A DNA stretch of 64,000 bases from Acidipropionibacterium acidipropionici (GCF_001441165.1 NZ_CP013126.1:1145551-1209550); one strand, 5' to 3'. Positions 15,565-24,629 are shown, numbered from the stretch's first letter. Notes: generated by a model not told the origin, from the letters alone. A program made the numbers and translations.

Positions 15565-16341
15565 TCAATCACCCGTGAGATTGAACTGGAATGAGTAGAG
15601 GGCGGCGTTGTAGATGTGGGAGCCGTACTCGATGACGTTCTCGTTGGCGTCGTAGGCGGTGCGCTGCATGGTGAGCAGGGCCGATCCGGCCGCGATGCCG
15701 AGATGCTCGGCGTCCTGGGCGTCGGCGGTCCTGGCTCCGACGGACTGGGAGGCCGCGACCGGGTGGATTCCGCGGTCCTCGAGGCAGGCGTAGAGACCGG
15801 ACCTGCTGAGCTGGGTGAGGGTGGGCGCGCCTTGGACGGGCAGGAGGTTCGTCATGAAGGCCAGTGGACGGTCCTCGATCATCCGGACCCGTTCGATCCG
15901 CACGATCTCGTCGCCGGGCTCGCAGTGCAGCAGGTCGGCCTCGTCCTCGTCGGCCAAGCGCACCTCATAACTGACGACGTCGGTGCGCGGCTTGAAACCG
16001 GCCTTGAGCAGGTCGTCGTTCAGCGAGGTGAGGGAGAGTGTGCGGCGCACATGAGACGGGGTGACGCGGGTGCCGGCGCCGCGGCGTCTGGTCAGCAGCC
16101 CTCGGCCGACCAGGTCCTGAAGAGCCCGGCGGGCGGTCGGGCGGGAGACGTGGAGGCGCTGGGCCATCGACACCTCGTCCTCGATGAGACGCCCCGAGGC
16201 CAGGGTGCCCGAGAGGATGAGGTCCTCCAGTGGCTTGGCGATCTGCTGGTAGAGCGGCTCGGAGGAGTCGCGGTCCAGATCGATGTCAGGAATGAACGGT
16301 TCGTCCGCCCGAGGGTCGGGCGTGGGTACGGCGGTGCTCAT
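15565..16341 (-). CDS. GntR family regulator, HutC/UTRA type; probable inositol locus regulator
   Basis: 258 residues from the ATG at 16341. The N-terminal winged helix is clear: EPLYQQIAKPLEDLILSGTLASGRLI, SRPTARRALQDLVGRGLLTRRRGAGT. The C-terminal UTRA effector domain follows (DLLHCEPGDEIVRIERVRMIEDRPLAFMTNLL ... QRTAYDANENVIEYGSHIYNAALYSFQF). It is divergent from iolA/mmsA, and palindromes TGTCNTGACA lie on its own upstream side and before iolA. UTRA-GntR proteins usually repress and respond to a sugar or sugar phosphate; control of the inositol genes is inferred. Confidence 0.93.
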   Translation of the reverse strand: MSTAVPTPDPRADEPFIPDIDLDRDSSEPLYQQIAKPLEDLILSGTLASGRLIEDEVSMAQRLHVSRPTARRALQDLVGRGLLTRRRGAGTRVTPSHVRRTLSLTSLNDDLLKAGFKPRTDVVSYEVRLADEDEADLLHCEPGDEIVRIERVRMIEDRPLAFMTNLLPVQGAPTLTQLSRSGLYACLEDRGIHPVAASQSVGARTADAQDAEHLGIAAGSALLTMQRTAYDANENVIEYGSHIYNAALYSFQFNLTGD

Positions 16342-16385
16342 GAGGTCTTCATCCAGGTGTTCGGTGGCCAGGACATGCCCCTGAC

Positions 16386-16395
16386 TGTCAGGACA
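16386..16395. promoter_or_regulatory. Putative GntR operator near the gntR start
   Basis: TGTCAGGACA (reverse TGTCCTGACA), 45 bp upstream of the gntR start. Matches the sites at 16697-16706 and 20519-20528, suggesting autoregulation. Confidence 0.6.
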
Positions 16396-16696
16396 TGGCA
16401 TTGGCCACGGGGTCTTTGTCGCTGAGTGTAGCCATGACCGGTGCTTTTCGGGCGGGCTTGTGAGTTGACATATGCACGCCCACTCGCCTGTCGCGTGTGA
16501 GGGTGTCCTCCGGGGGCGGTCGCGGTCACCGCCTCCAGCGGTTCTGCCGGGAGGGGGGGCGGATTCAGGAGACGACTCGTCATCCCAGGTGTTCGTCCCC
16601 GGAGAAATGACAGGGCGGAATCTGACGGCTCGAACCCAGCTGCCAAGCGGTTCCGGCAGCCCTTCGGTCAGATCGACGGTGTCATCCGATGGAAAA

Positions 16697-16706
16697 TGTC
16701 ATGACA
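16697..16706. promoter_or_regulatory. Putative GntR operator upstream of iolA
   Basis: TGTCATGACA is a perfect 10-bp palindrome about 95 bp upstream of iolA. The 459-bp gntR-iolA intergenic region (16342-16800) holds no gene. A TTGACA at 16464-16469 is a possible -35 element but I cannot pair it with a convincing -10. Confidence 0.6.
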
Positions 16707-16800
16707 AGTGGCCCGGGTTCCTGTAATGTCCCGCCAGACGGACGGGACGAGCCGACCGCACCAGCCGTTCAATGACGAAGCTGCAGCTAGGAGATCGACG

Positions 16801-18294
16801 ATGAAGACAATCAAGCAGTGGGTCGACGGGGCCTACTACGAGGGCACCCCCACCGGACGCTTCCCGGTCGAGAATCCCGCCACTGGACAGGTCGAGGCCG
16901 AGCTGCTCCAGGCGAGCGAGGAGGACCTGGACCACGTCGTCGAGGTGGCTCGCGAGGCCCAGAAGAAGTGGGCGCGCTACTCCCTCGCCAAGCGCACCGC
17001 CATCATGTTCCGGATGCGCCAGCTGGTCCTCGATCACCAGGACGAGATGGCGAGGATGATCGTCGCCGAGCACGGCAAGAACTACTCGGACGCGATCGGC
17101 GAGATCCAGCGCGGCCGGGAGACCCTGGACTTCGCCACCGAGATCAACGTCGCGCTCAAGGGCGAGTACTCCTCCGACATCTCCACCGGCGTCGACATCC
17201 ACACCGTCCGCCAGCCGGTAGGAGTGGTCGCCGGCATCGTGCCCTTCAACTTCCCGGCCATGGTGCCGATGTGGATGCACCCGCTGGCGATCGCCACCGG
17301 CAACGCGTTCATCCTCAAGCCGGCGTCCGCCACCCCCTCGGCCTCGCTGCTCACCGCCGAGCTGTACAAGGAGGCCGGGCTGCCCGACGGCGTCTTCAAC
17401 GTCCTGGCCGGAAACCGCACCATGGTGACCAAGGTGCTCGAGCACCCCGGGATCGACGCCATCTCCTTCGTGGGCTCCACCCCGGTGGCCCACATCGTCC
17501 AGAACACCGGCGTCACCCACGGCAAGCGGGTGCAGGCCCTGGGCGGGGCGAACAACCACGCCATCGTGATGCCCGACGCCGATCTGGACTTCGCCGCCCA
17601 GCACATCTCGGCGTCGGCCTTCGGAGCGGCCGGCGAGCGCTGCATGGCGCTGCCCGTCGTCGTCGCGGTGGGCGGCTGCGGCCCCGAGCTGGCCGCCAAG
17701 GTCAAGACCCACGCAGAAGCCATCAAGGTCGGCGAGGGGATGGGCGAGGGAATCGAGATGGGACCGGTCATCGACGCGAAGGCCAAGGAGCGGATCACTG
17801 GCCTCATCGACGACGCCGAGCAGCGCGGCGCCACGGTCGTGATGGACGGCCGCGGGCTGAGGATCCCCGGTTATGAGTCCGGGCACTTCCTGGGGCCGAC
17901 CATCCTCGGCGACGTCCCGCTGGAGGCGCCGGTCTACACCGAGGAGGTGTTCGGGCCGGTGCTGGCCATCGTCAACGCCGACTCCTACGCCGAGGCCATC
18001 GAGATCGTGAACTCCTCGCCCTTCGGCAACGGTTCGGCGATCTTCACCAATGACGGCGGGGTGGCCCGCCGCTTCACCCTGGAGGTGGAGGCCGGAATGG
18101 TCGGGGTCAACGTGCCGATCCCGACGCCGGTCGCCTACTACTCCTTCGGCGGCTGGAAGGAGTCGCTACTGGGAGACACCCACATCCACGGGCCGGAGGG
18201 CGTGCGCTTCTACACCAAGGCCAAGGCGATCACCACCCGCTGGCCCTCTGAGCGAACCTTCAACGCGACGATGTCCTTCGAGCGCGAGGAGTGA
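16801..18294 (+). CDS. iolA: Methylmalonate-semialdehyde dehydrogenase (acylating)
   Basis: It oxidises malonate or methylmalonate semialdehyde with NAD+ and CoA to acetyl- or propionyl-CoA, the last step of myo-inositol and of valine breakdown. 497 residues, the family length. The start is the ATG at 16801 after AGGAG; the upstream frame lacks a ribosome-binding site. Aldehyde dehydrogenase features: PFNFPAMVPMWMHP, FVGSTPVAHIV, and the catalytic cysteine in GERCMALPV (Cys281). The MMSDH-specific Rossmann and C-terminal parts (KESLLGDTHIHGPEGVRFYTK) are present. It heads the locus, followed by a strong terminator-like hairpin, so it may be transcribed alone from the GntR-controlled promoter. 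Confidence 0.95.
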   Translation: MKTIKQWVDGAYYEGTPTGRFPVENPATGQVEAELLQASEEDLDHVVEVAREAQKKWARYSLAKRTAIMFRMRQLVLDHQDEMARMIVAEHGKNYSDAIGEIQRGRETLDFATEINVALKGEYSSDISTGVDIHTVRQPVGVVAGIVPFNFPAMVPMWMHPLAIATGNAFILKPASATPSASLLTAELYKEAGLPDGVFNVLAGNRTMVTKVLEHPGIDAISFVGSTPVAHIVQNTGVTHGKRVQALGGANNHAIVMPDADLDFAAQHISASAFGAAGERCMALPVVVAVGGCGPELAAKVKTHAEAIKVGEGMGEGIEMGPVIDAKAKERITGLIDDAEQRGATVVMDGRGLRIPGYESGHFLGPTILGDVPLEAPVYTEEVFGPVLAIVNADSYAEAIEIVNSSPFGNGSAIFTNDGGVARRFTLEVEAGMVGVNVPIPTPVAYYSFGGWKESLLGDTHIHGPEGVRFYTKAKAITTRWPSERTFNATMSFEREE

Positions 18295-18322
18295 CGGGCC
18301 GCCGCTGAATCGACGCCGTTCA

Positions 18323-18363
18323 GCACTTCGGCCCCCACGCCCAGGGCGTGGGGGCCGAAGTGC
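18323..18363 (+). terminator. Perfect 20-bp stem terminator after iolA
   Basis: Arms 18323-18342 and 18344-18363 pair perfectly with a single-base loop; the arm starts GCACTTCGGCCCCCACG. There is no T run, as is common in G+C-rich actinobacteria. Confidence 0.8.
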
Positions 18364-18416
18364 GTCCTGCCCGCCGGGCCGGATGGGGCCCATGAGAAGC
18401 TGCGTCGGCAAATGAC

Positions 18417-18462
18417 TGTACAAATGTCGTCGAGGTGTTCTACCCTTGTTGGAGCGCTCCAA
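18417..18462 (+). promoter_or_regulatory. Promoter with LacI-type operator upstream of the inositol isomerase operon
   Basis: TGTACA (18417-18422) and TACCCT (18441-18446) with 18-bp spacing resemble -35 and -10 elements. The perfect palindrome TTGGAGCGCTCCAA lies just downstream at 18449-18462, over the likely transcription start. The identical 14-mer is found at the iolT promoter (22808-22821). Confidence 0.65.
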
Positions 18463-18494
18463 GGATGGAGCCTCAACGATGAGGAGAAGCGAGA

Positions 18495-19427
18495 ATGGCC
18501 TCCAAGGCACGCAACACCAACGACTCGAAGTACTCGAAGCTGGCCATCGGCGTCTGCCCCGACCAGTGGGGCGTCTGGTTCCCCGACGACCCCAAGCAGA
18601 TCAAGCCGCGCCAGGCCATGCAGGAGATGGCCGAGGCCGGCTTCGAGATCCTGGAGACGGGCCCCTTCGGCTATTTCCCCACCGACCCGAAGGAACTGAC
18701 GAGGTGGACCGACGAGTTCGGCCTCAAGGTGGTCGCCGGCACCGGATGGGGCATCCTGCACAAGCCCGAGGAGTGGAAGACCACCCAGGACTGGTTCAGG
18801 AAGATCGCCGAGACCCACGCCGCTGTGGGTGCGGAGTACATCGTCCACCTGCCCCCGCTGTACCGCGATGACAAGACCTGGGAGTGGACCGACGACCGCG
18901 TCCTGTCCCCCGAGGCCTGGAAGACCTACATCGAGAACGCCAACAGGCTCGGCGAGATGCTCCTCGACGAGTTCAACCTCAAGATGGTGCTCCACCCGCA
19001 CGGCGACTCCCACATCGAGACCCCCGAGGAGATCGCCCGGATCTTCGAGGCCACCGATCCCCGCTACGTGAACCTGTGCCTGGACACCGGCCACATCGTC
19101 TACGGCGGCGGCGATCCGATCGAGCTCATCAAGCAGTACCCCGATCGCATCACCTATGTGCACATCAAGGCCTTCGACCCCGACATCACCCGGGAGGCCC
19201 ACGAGAAGGACTGGCCCTTCGGCGAGGCCGTCGCCAAGGGGGCGTCGGTCCGTCCCCCGGCCGGACAGCCCGACATGAAGCAGCTCGTCGACGCCCTGGC
19301 CGCCCTCGACAAGGACATCTACGTCGTCTGCGAGCAGGACCTCTACCCCTGCGATCCCGGCCTGCCCAAGCCCAACGCCATCGCCACCCGCGAGTACCTG
19401 GCCGACTGCGGCCTGGGCCTCAAGTGA
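18495..19427 (+). CDS. Inosose dehydratase-like TIM-barrel protein (AP-endonuclease-2/xylose isomerase fold)
   Basis: 310 residues. The fold family includes IolE, IolH and IolI, which dehydrate or isomerise keto-inositols with a divalent metal. Metal-ligand style motifs: VLHPHGDSHIET, VNLCLDTGHIVYGGGDP, YVHIKAFDP and VCEQDLYPCDP. The start GIGVCPDQWGVWFPDDPKQ-like stretch is shared by an actinobacterial group often annotated as 2-keto-myo-inositol dehydratase. The canonical IolE is a different gene (31195-32082), so this may act on another inosose. It has a LacI operator upstream and is followed by iolG after 79 bp, probably one transcript. Confidence 0.82.
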   Translation: MASKARNTNDSKYSKLAIGVCPDQWGVWFPDDPKQIKPRQAMQEMAEAGFEILETGPFGYFPTDPKELTRWTDEFGLKVVAGTGWGILHKPEEWKTTQDWFRKIAETHAAVGAEYIVHLPPLYRDDKTWEWTDDRVLSPEAWKTYIENANRLGEMLLDEFNLKMVLHPHGDSHIETPEEIARIFEATDPRYVNLCLDTGHIVYGGGDPIELIKQYPDRITYVHIKAFDPDITREAHEKDWPFGEAVAKGASVRPPAGQPDMKQLVDALAALDKDIYVVCEQDLYPCDPGLPKPNAIATREYLADCGLGLK

Positions 19428-19506
19428 CCCGGCACCACGGCGTCACGCACATCTGAACGCATCATCTGAATCGAATATCTGAGCAAGGAAGCTGAGAGGA
19501 ACAGCA

Positions 19507-20514
19507 ATGACCGTACGTATCGGACTCATCGGCGCCGGCGGCATGGGCCGTGCCCACGTCGACCGCATCACCAATGAGTTGTCCGGCGGGAAGATCGTCG
19601 CCGTCGCCGACATCAACATCGAGGGCGCCAGGGCCGTCGCCGAGCCCCTGGGGGCCAAGGCCTACGGGTCGGGCCCCGAGCTCATCGCCGATCCCGACGT
19701 CGACGCCGTGCTCATCGCGACCTTCGGCAAGGTCCACTGCCCCGACGTCATCGCCGCCATCGAGGCCGGCAAGTACGTCCTGTGCGAGAAGCCCCTGGCC
19801 ACCACCGGCGAGGACTGCCGCAGGATCATGGAGGCCGAGCAGAAGGCCGGCAAGCAGCTCGTCACCGTCGGCTTCATGCGCCGCTTCGACAAGGGCTACA
19901 ACGAGATGCGCGAGCTGCTCAACAGCGGGGATCTGGGCTACGCCACCCTGCTGCACTGCCGCCACCGCAACCCCTCGGTGCCCGAGAACTACACCACACG
20001 CAACATGATCGACGACACCGCGATCCACGAGATCGACATCTCGCGCTTCCTGCTCGGTGAGGAGATCACCTCGGTGCGCGTCGACACCCCGCGGTCGACG
20101 TCGAAGAAGTTCGCCCATCTCACCGATCCGCTCGTCCTGGTGGCCAAGACCGAGTCCGGGATCCGGATCGACGACGAGGTCAACGTCAATATCCAGTTCG
20201 GCTACTCCATCGAGTGCGAACTGGTGATGGAGGCCGGCACCGCCAGCCTCTCCGACCAGGAGCACAGCAGGGTCCGCGACTCCCACGGCGAGCGCCACGC
20301 GATCTGCCGCAGCCACGTCGACCGCTTCCACGACGCCTTCAACGCCGAGTTCCAGGAGTGGATCCGCGCCGTCGAGCGCGACGAGCACACCGGTTCGACC
20401 GCCTGGGACGGCTACGCCGCCACCGTCGTCGTCGACGCCGGGATCGAGTCGCTGGAGAACGGCGGCAAGGAGGTCGCGGTGGAGATGATCGACAGGCCCG
20501 CCTTCTACGCCTGA
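19507..20514 (+). CDS. iolG: Inositol 2-dehydrogenase
   Basis: It oxidises myo-inositol to 2-keto-myo-inositol (scyllo-inosose) with NAD+, the first step of inositol breakdown. 335 residues. Gfo/Idh/MocA fold: Rossmann motif GLIGAGGMGRAH at the N-terminus, catalytic lysine in CEKPLA (Lys95), and the IolG signature HRNPSVPENYTTRNMIDDTAIHEIDISRFLL that carries the catalytic Asp and His near residues 170-175. The RFDKGYNEMRELL block is also typical of IolG. It lies between two TIM-barrel genes of the same strand, and a GntR-type palindrome starts right after its stop codon. Confidence 0.92.
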   Translation: MTVRIGLIGAGGMGRAHVDRITNELSGGKIVAVADINIEGARAVAEPLGAKAYGSGPELIADPDVDAVLIATFGKVHCPDVIAAIEAGKYVLCEKPLATTGEDCRRIMEAEQKAGKQLVTVGFMRRFDKGYNEMRELLNSGDLGYATLLHCRHRNPSVPENYTTRNMIDDTAIHEIDISRFLLGEEITSVRVDTPRSTSKKFAHLTDPLVLVAKTESGIRIDDEVNVNIQFGYSIECELVMEAGTASLSDQEHSRVRDSHGERHAICRSHVDRFHDAFNAEFQEWIRAVERDEHTGSTAWDGYAATVVVDAGIESLENGGKEVAVEMIDRPAFYA

Positions 20515-20516
20515 GA

Positions 20517-20530
20517 TATGTCCTGACATA
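20517..20530. promoter_or_regulatory. Putative GntR operator between iolG and iolH
   Basis: TATGTCCTGACATA, an inverted repeat sharing TGTCCTGACA with 16386-16395 (reverse). It starts 2 bp after the iolG stop, which suggests an internal promoter for the next gene. Confidence 0.6.
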
Positions 20531-20636
20531 ATGGAGGGGTCGGGTGGCGCAGCTGCCGCCCGGCCCCGCCGCACACCCCGGGAGACGACGTCGTCGCGAG
20601 GATCCCGGTGGCCCGTGCCACAGAAAGGAGTTCGTG

Positions 20637-21503
20637 ATGGTTGACATCGCTCTTGATCCGAATATGTACTACTTCTCCATGTCCACGGCCGACAGCATCC
20701 GCAAGGCCGGCGAACTGGGCTACAAGTATGTGGAGCTCTCCCCCAATGAGGAGTTCCACTTCTGGCAGCGCTACCCCAAGGGGAACCGCGAGTTCATCGA
20801 GGGGCTCAGGAAGGCCGAGAAGGAATCTGGTGTGCGGGTGCGCACCATCAATCCGGTGCAGAACTGGTCCAGCCCCGACGAGCGCGAACGCGGATATCAG
20901 GTGCGCAACTGGCGCCGCATCCTCGAGCTGGCCGACATGCTGGACGTCCGCGAGATCGTCTCGGAGTTCTCCGGCAACCCGAACACCCCTCGCGAGTGCG
21001 AGCAGGCCTGGTTCAGGTCCATCGAGGAACTGGCCCCCGACTTCGAGAAGTACGGGATCAGGCTCAATATGGAGGCCCACCCCTACGACTACATCGAGAC
21101 CCACGACGAGGCCTACCGCACCGTCGCCGCCACTGACAAGGACTGGATCGGCTACGAGTTCTGCTGCCCGCACACCTTCCACCTGTCGAACGGCGTCGGC
21201 GACGTCGAGCGCATGATCACATCCAGCGCCCCGAAGCTGCGCGAGGTGCATGTCGCCGACACCTTCAACCACCTGGCCAATGACGGGAACCGGTACATCA
21301 TCAACCCACCGGGTGTTGACGCCAGAGTGCACCAGCACAATGCGATCGGCAACGGCGAGGTGCCGTGGGACCGGGTCTTCTCCTCACTGCGCGGGATTCA
21401 CTTCGATGGAGTGCTCTCGGTGTGCATCTTCGGCTGGCATGAATGGGCCGACGAGTTGAACAAGAAGGCCCTGGAGCGTCTTCAGGCCGAATTCGGAGAG
21501 TAA
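20637..21503 (+). CDS. iolH: IolH-like TIM-barrel protein
   Basis: 288 residues; the ATG at 20637 follows AAAGGAG. It has the xylose-isomerase-like barrel with YKYVELSPNEEF, NMEAHPYDYIET, REVHVADTFNH and the stretch RYIINPPGVDARVHQHNAIGNGEVPWD. The latter is characteristic of the IolH group found in inositol operons, whose precise reaction is not settled. Context next to iolG and upstream of a LacI regulator and iolT supports a role in inositol use. The symbol is my inference from motif memory. Confidence 0.75.
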   Translation: MVDIALDPNMYYFSMSTADSIRKAGELGYKYVELSPNEEFHFWQRYPKGNREFIEGLRKAEKESGVRVRTINPVQNWSSPDERERGYQVRNWRRILELADMLDVREIVSEFSGNPNTPRECEQAWFRSIEELAPDFEKYGIRLNMEAHPYDYIETHDEAYRTVAATDKDWIGYEFCCPHTFHLSNGVGDVERMITSSAPKLREVHVADTFNHLANDGNRYIINPPGVDARVHQHNAIGNGEVPWDRVFSSLRGIHFDGVLSVCIFGWHEWADELNKKALERLQAEFGE

Positions 21504-21735
21504 CCCTCAGCGAATCTTGATCCCTGCCGGGCAGGGCTGCGACCGGCGAAATCGGGCCGGGGACACGTCGCGCGTCCTCGGCTCGGTCCAGGCCCGCGTG
21601 ATTCTCCGGCCAGGGCCCGTCCGGAAGGTCATCATGGACTCCGGGAGATGCATCGTGGCACCCCGCTGTGCGGGACTCTGGGAAGATGTGACCCACGGCT
21701 CCCAGTGGTGCAGGTGACGCGGAGAGGGGTGACGG

Positions 21736-22743
21736 ATGATCGAGAGGCGACCGACGCAGGTCGACGTGGCCAGGGAGGCCGGCGTCTCGCGGCAGACCGT
21801 CTCCCTGGTGACCCGGGATGATCCGAGGGTCTCCGCCCACAGCCGGGAGCTCGTCCTGGCGGCGATGAAGAAGCTCGGGTACCGGCCCAATGTGGCCGCC
21901 CGGGCACTGGCGGCCCGCTGTACCGGCTTCGTCGGCATCTCCCTGTCGGACCTCGTCAACCCCTTCCACGGTGAACTCATCGAGCTCATCCGCAGCCGCT
22001 GCGAATCCCAGGGACTCATCCCCTTCATCACCCCGGTGGCCCAGGACGCCGCCGACGAGCGGGTGGCGATCGGGCGCCTGCTGGAGATGAACGTCGACGG
22101 GCTCATCCTCATCTCTCCGATGTCCGACGACGCCGTGCTGGATCAGGTGGGACGCCAGGTGCCCACCGTCATCGTCACCCGCAACGCCGGCCCGGACTCG
22201 GTGGACCTCGTGCACACCGATGATCACGAGGGGGCGCGCGCCGTGGTCGGCGAGCTCATCGGATCCGGGTACCGGCCCATCATCTACTTCGGTGTCGACC
22301 GCCCGGTGGCCGGTGACTCCTCGCGGGCCCGGATCGAGGGGTACCGGTCGATCCTGGCCGAGACCGGCTATGAGCCTCGGGTGGAGATGGTGAGTCCCGG
22401 GGAGGTGGGCCGGGCACTGGGGCGGGTGGTCCAGGAGTTCGGCAACGGCTTCGGGCTGTGCTGCCACAACGACCTCATCGCCCTCGAGATGATCGGCCAT
22501 CTCGAGGTCTTCGGGCTGCGGCCGGGCCGAGACGTCGGCGTCACCGGCTACGACAACTCGAGCATCTCCGGGTACCCGGGGATCTCGCTGACCACCGTCG
22601 ACCAGAGCACCTCGACGATGGCCCGCAGAGCCGTGGACCTGCTTGTCGAGCGGATGGACGGACGCACCGAGCGGGCCGACGTCGTCATGCCCTCGCAGCT
22701 CGTGGCACGGGCGACCAGTGGGAGGACGGGGTACTCGCGCTGA
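21736..22743 (+). CDS. LacI family transcriptional regulator (inositol locus)
   Basis: 335 residues: the N-terminal helix-turn-helix PTQVDVAREAGVSRQTVSLV with hinge helix YRPNVAARALAA, then a periplasmic-binding-protein-like effector domain (VDGLILISPM, VGVTGYDNSSIS). The palindrome TTGGAGCGCTCCAA occurs upstream of the two neighbouring transcription units (18449 and 22808), and this is the nearest LacI protein to both, so it is the likely binder. Its recognition helix (SRQTVSLV) differs from that of the other LacI proteins here. A 7-bp stem hairpin at 21522-21536 precedes it. Confidence 0.92.
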   Translation: MIERRPTQVDVAREAGVSRQTVSLVTRDDPRVSAHSRELVLAAMKKLGYRPNVAARALAARCTGFVGISLSDLVNPFHGELIELIRSRCESQGLIPFITPVAQDAADERVAIGRLLEMNVDGLILISPMSDDAVLDQVGRQVPTVIVTRNAGPDSVDLVHTDDHEGARAVVGELIGSGYRPIIYFGVDRPVAGDSSRARIEGYRSILAETGYEPRVEMVSPGEVGRALGRVVQEFGNGFGLCCHNDLIALEMIGHLEVFGLRPGRDVGVTGYDNSSISGYPGISLTTVDQSTSTMARRAVDLLVERMDGRTERADVVMPSQLVARATSGRTGYSR

Positions 22744-22771
22744 GGATCCCCCAGAAACTGGGTTCTATGTG

Positions 22772-22821
22772 TTGACAAAGAACGCAGGTACTCTTACATT
22801 TGTTGTGTTGGAGCGCTCCAA
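22772..22821 (+). promoter_or_regulatory. iolT promoter and LacI operator
   Basis: TTGACA (22772-22777), 17-bp spacer, TACATT (22795-22800), then the perfect palindrome TTGGAGCGCTCCAA at 22808-22821. The operator covers the expected transcription start, a classical repression arrangement. The leader to the iolT start is about 150 bp. Confidence 0.8.
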
Positions 22822-22963
22822 GATCGTGTTGACGGAGGTCACCGCGGACGAGGAGCCGGATCCGTCACAGGCCGACCGGGCCAGGTCGTCAGAAGGTGAT
22901 CCAGCTCAACGACGAGAGGTCCCGCTCACAGGGGTGCGGGGCCATGACGAAGGAGTCGACCAC

Positions 22964-24574
22964 ATGTCGGTCACGCAGAACTCGGTCGGGGCGGACCCGA
23001 CCCCGGAAGAGATGAAGGAGCTCGTCGCGAAGACGAAGCCCTCTGGTAAGAAGCGTCCCCTCGCGCTGCTCGCCCTGGTGGCGTGCTTCGGTTCCCTGCT
23101 CTTCGGTTACGACACAGGCGTGATCGCGGGAGCCCTGCCCTACATGTACCTGCCCCACGCCGGAGGCGGGCTCCACCTGAACTCCGTCGAGGAGGGCATG
23201 GTCGGCGGGCTGCTGGCCATCGGCGCCGCATTCGGCGCCATCATCGGCGGCCGGCTGTCCGACAGGTACGGACGCCGCCACAACATCCTCATGCTGGCGA
23301 TCATCTTCATCGTCGGCACCGTCGGCTGCGTCATCTCCCCCAATGTGTGGGTGCTCTACCCGTTCCGGTTCATCCTCGGATGGGCCGTCGGCGGGGCGTC
23401 GTCCACCGTGCCGATCTACCTCTCCGAGACCGCCCCGAAGCGGATTCGCGGGCCGTTGATCGCCATGGACCAGTTCATGATCGTCACCGGTCAGCTGCTG
23501 GCCTACTGCATGAACGCCTGGCTGTCGGCGGCCAACGGCGGGCCGCACGTCATCCTCAAGCGGGCGGCCGGCGGGCATCCTGCCGGGGAGAAGATCGCCT
23601 GGGACGACGTCGCCAATCTCGCCAATATCGGCAACCTGGTGGCTTCCGGGAACGGCGACACCTGGCGGTACATGCTGGTGCTGGCCACCATCCCGGCCAT
23701 CGCGCTGTGGATCGGCATGCGGATGATGCCCGAGTCCTCCCGCTGGTACGCCGCGAACGGCCACTACCTGGAGGCCATCGGGGCGCTCAAGCGGGTACGC
23801 GATGACGGTGGCAAGGACGACGTCGCCCAGGAGATCGAGGAGATGGTCGAGGTCCGCCGCCTCGAGGCCAGCCAGGAGAAGTGGACCCTGACCCAGGCGT
23901 GGAACACGAAGTGGACCCGCAAGATCATCGTCATCGGCTGTTTCCTGGGCTTCTTCGACCAGCTGACCGGCATCAACACCGCGATGTACTACCTGCCGAA
24001 GATCCTGCACGCCGCGGGCTTCTCCTCGGCGAACGCGATCATGCTCAACGTCGTCACCGGTATCGCCTCGTGCATCGGTTCGGCCATCGGCTTCCTGCTG
24101 GTCGGCAAGTTCATGCGCCGCCACGTCGGCATCTACCAGGAGACCGGCGTCTCCCTGGCGCTGTTCGCCCTGGCCGCCGTCTTCGGCTTCGGCATCAACA
24201 AGCACATGGTCAACGGCGAGATCAACGCCGCCACCATCCCGACCGTCCTGCCCTGGCTCGTGCTCGTCATCGTGTCGATCTTCGTGTTCATCAAGCAGTC
24301 CGGAACCGTGAACTGGATCCTGGTCTCCGAGATCTTCCCGGCCCGGATCCGAGGTGTGGCCCAGGGCCTGGCGGTCGGCGCCCTGTGGATCATGAACGCC
24401 GTCGTCACCTTCGCCTTCCCGGTGATGATCGCCAACCTCGGGGCGGCCTGGACCTACCTGGTCTTCGGCTGCATCAATGTGTGCGCCCTGATCTTCTACA
24501 TTAAGGTCGTGCCCGAGACGAAGGTCTACTCCCTGGAGCAGATCGAGGAGAACCTGGAGAAGCGCTTCTCCTGA
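22964..24574 (+). CDS. iolT: Inositol/sugar:H+ symporter, MFS sugar porter family
   Basis: 536 residues with 12 membrane segments. Sugar-porter signatures: FGYDTGVIAGALPYM in helix 1, GGRLSDRYGRRHNIL between helices 2 and 3, PESSRWY after helix 6, DQLTGINTAMYYLPKIL in helix 7 and VPETK near the C-terminus. The extended cytoplasmic N-terminus carries the actinobacterial IolT style TPEEMKELVAKTKPSGKKR. The start is the ATG at 22964 after AAGGAG; the longer frame overlaps the LacI gene. Transport of myo-inositol is inferred from context and similarity to IolT proteins. Confidence 0.9.
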   Translation: MSVTQNSVGADPTPEEMKELVAKTKPSGKKRPLALLALVACFGSLLFGYDTGVIAGALPYMYLPHAGGGLHLNSVEEGMVGGLLAIGAAFGAIIGGRLSDRYGRRHNILMLAIIFIVGTVGCVISPNVWVLYPFRFILGWAVGGASSTVPIYLSETAPKRIRGPLIAMDQFMIVTGQLLAYCMNAWLSAANGGPHVILKRAAGGHPAGEKIAWDDVANLANIGNLVASGNGDTWRYMLVLATIPAIALWIGMRMMPESSRWYAANGHYLEAIGALKRVRDDGGKDDVAQEIEEMVEVRRLEASQEKWTLTQAWNTKWTRKIIVIGCFLGFFDQLTGINTAMYYLPKILHAAGFSSANAIMLNVVTGIASCIGSAIGFLLVGKFMRRHVGIYQETGVSLALFALAAVFGFGINKHMVNGEINAATIPTVLPWLVLVIVSIFVFIKQSGTVNWILVSEIFPARIRGVAQGLAVGALWIMNAVVTFAFPVMIANLGAAWTYLVFGCINVCALIFYIKVVPETKVYSLEQIEENLEKRFS

Positions 24575-24596
24575 TTCCCTGAGACTGGCCATCCGG

Positions 24597-24629
24597 CGGG
24601 CGGTGCGTGGAGGGTCCACGCACCGCCCG
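24597..24629 (+). terminator. Perfect 15-bp stem terminator after iolT
   Basis: Arms 24597-24611 and 24615-24629 with a 3-nt loop, 22 bp after the stop; arm CGGGCGGTGCGTGGA. Confidence 0.8.

Noticed and set aside
14562-15572. Minus-strand frame with 37-residue repeats across the 111-bp repeat
   Set aside because: The repeat period happens to be a multiple of three; the frame is antisense to a gene with a good ribosome-binding site and has no fold-like composition.
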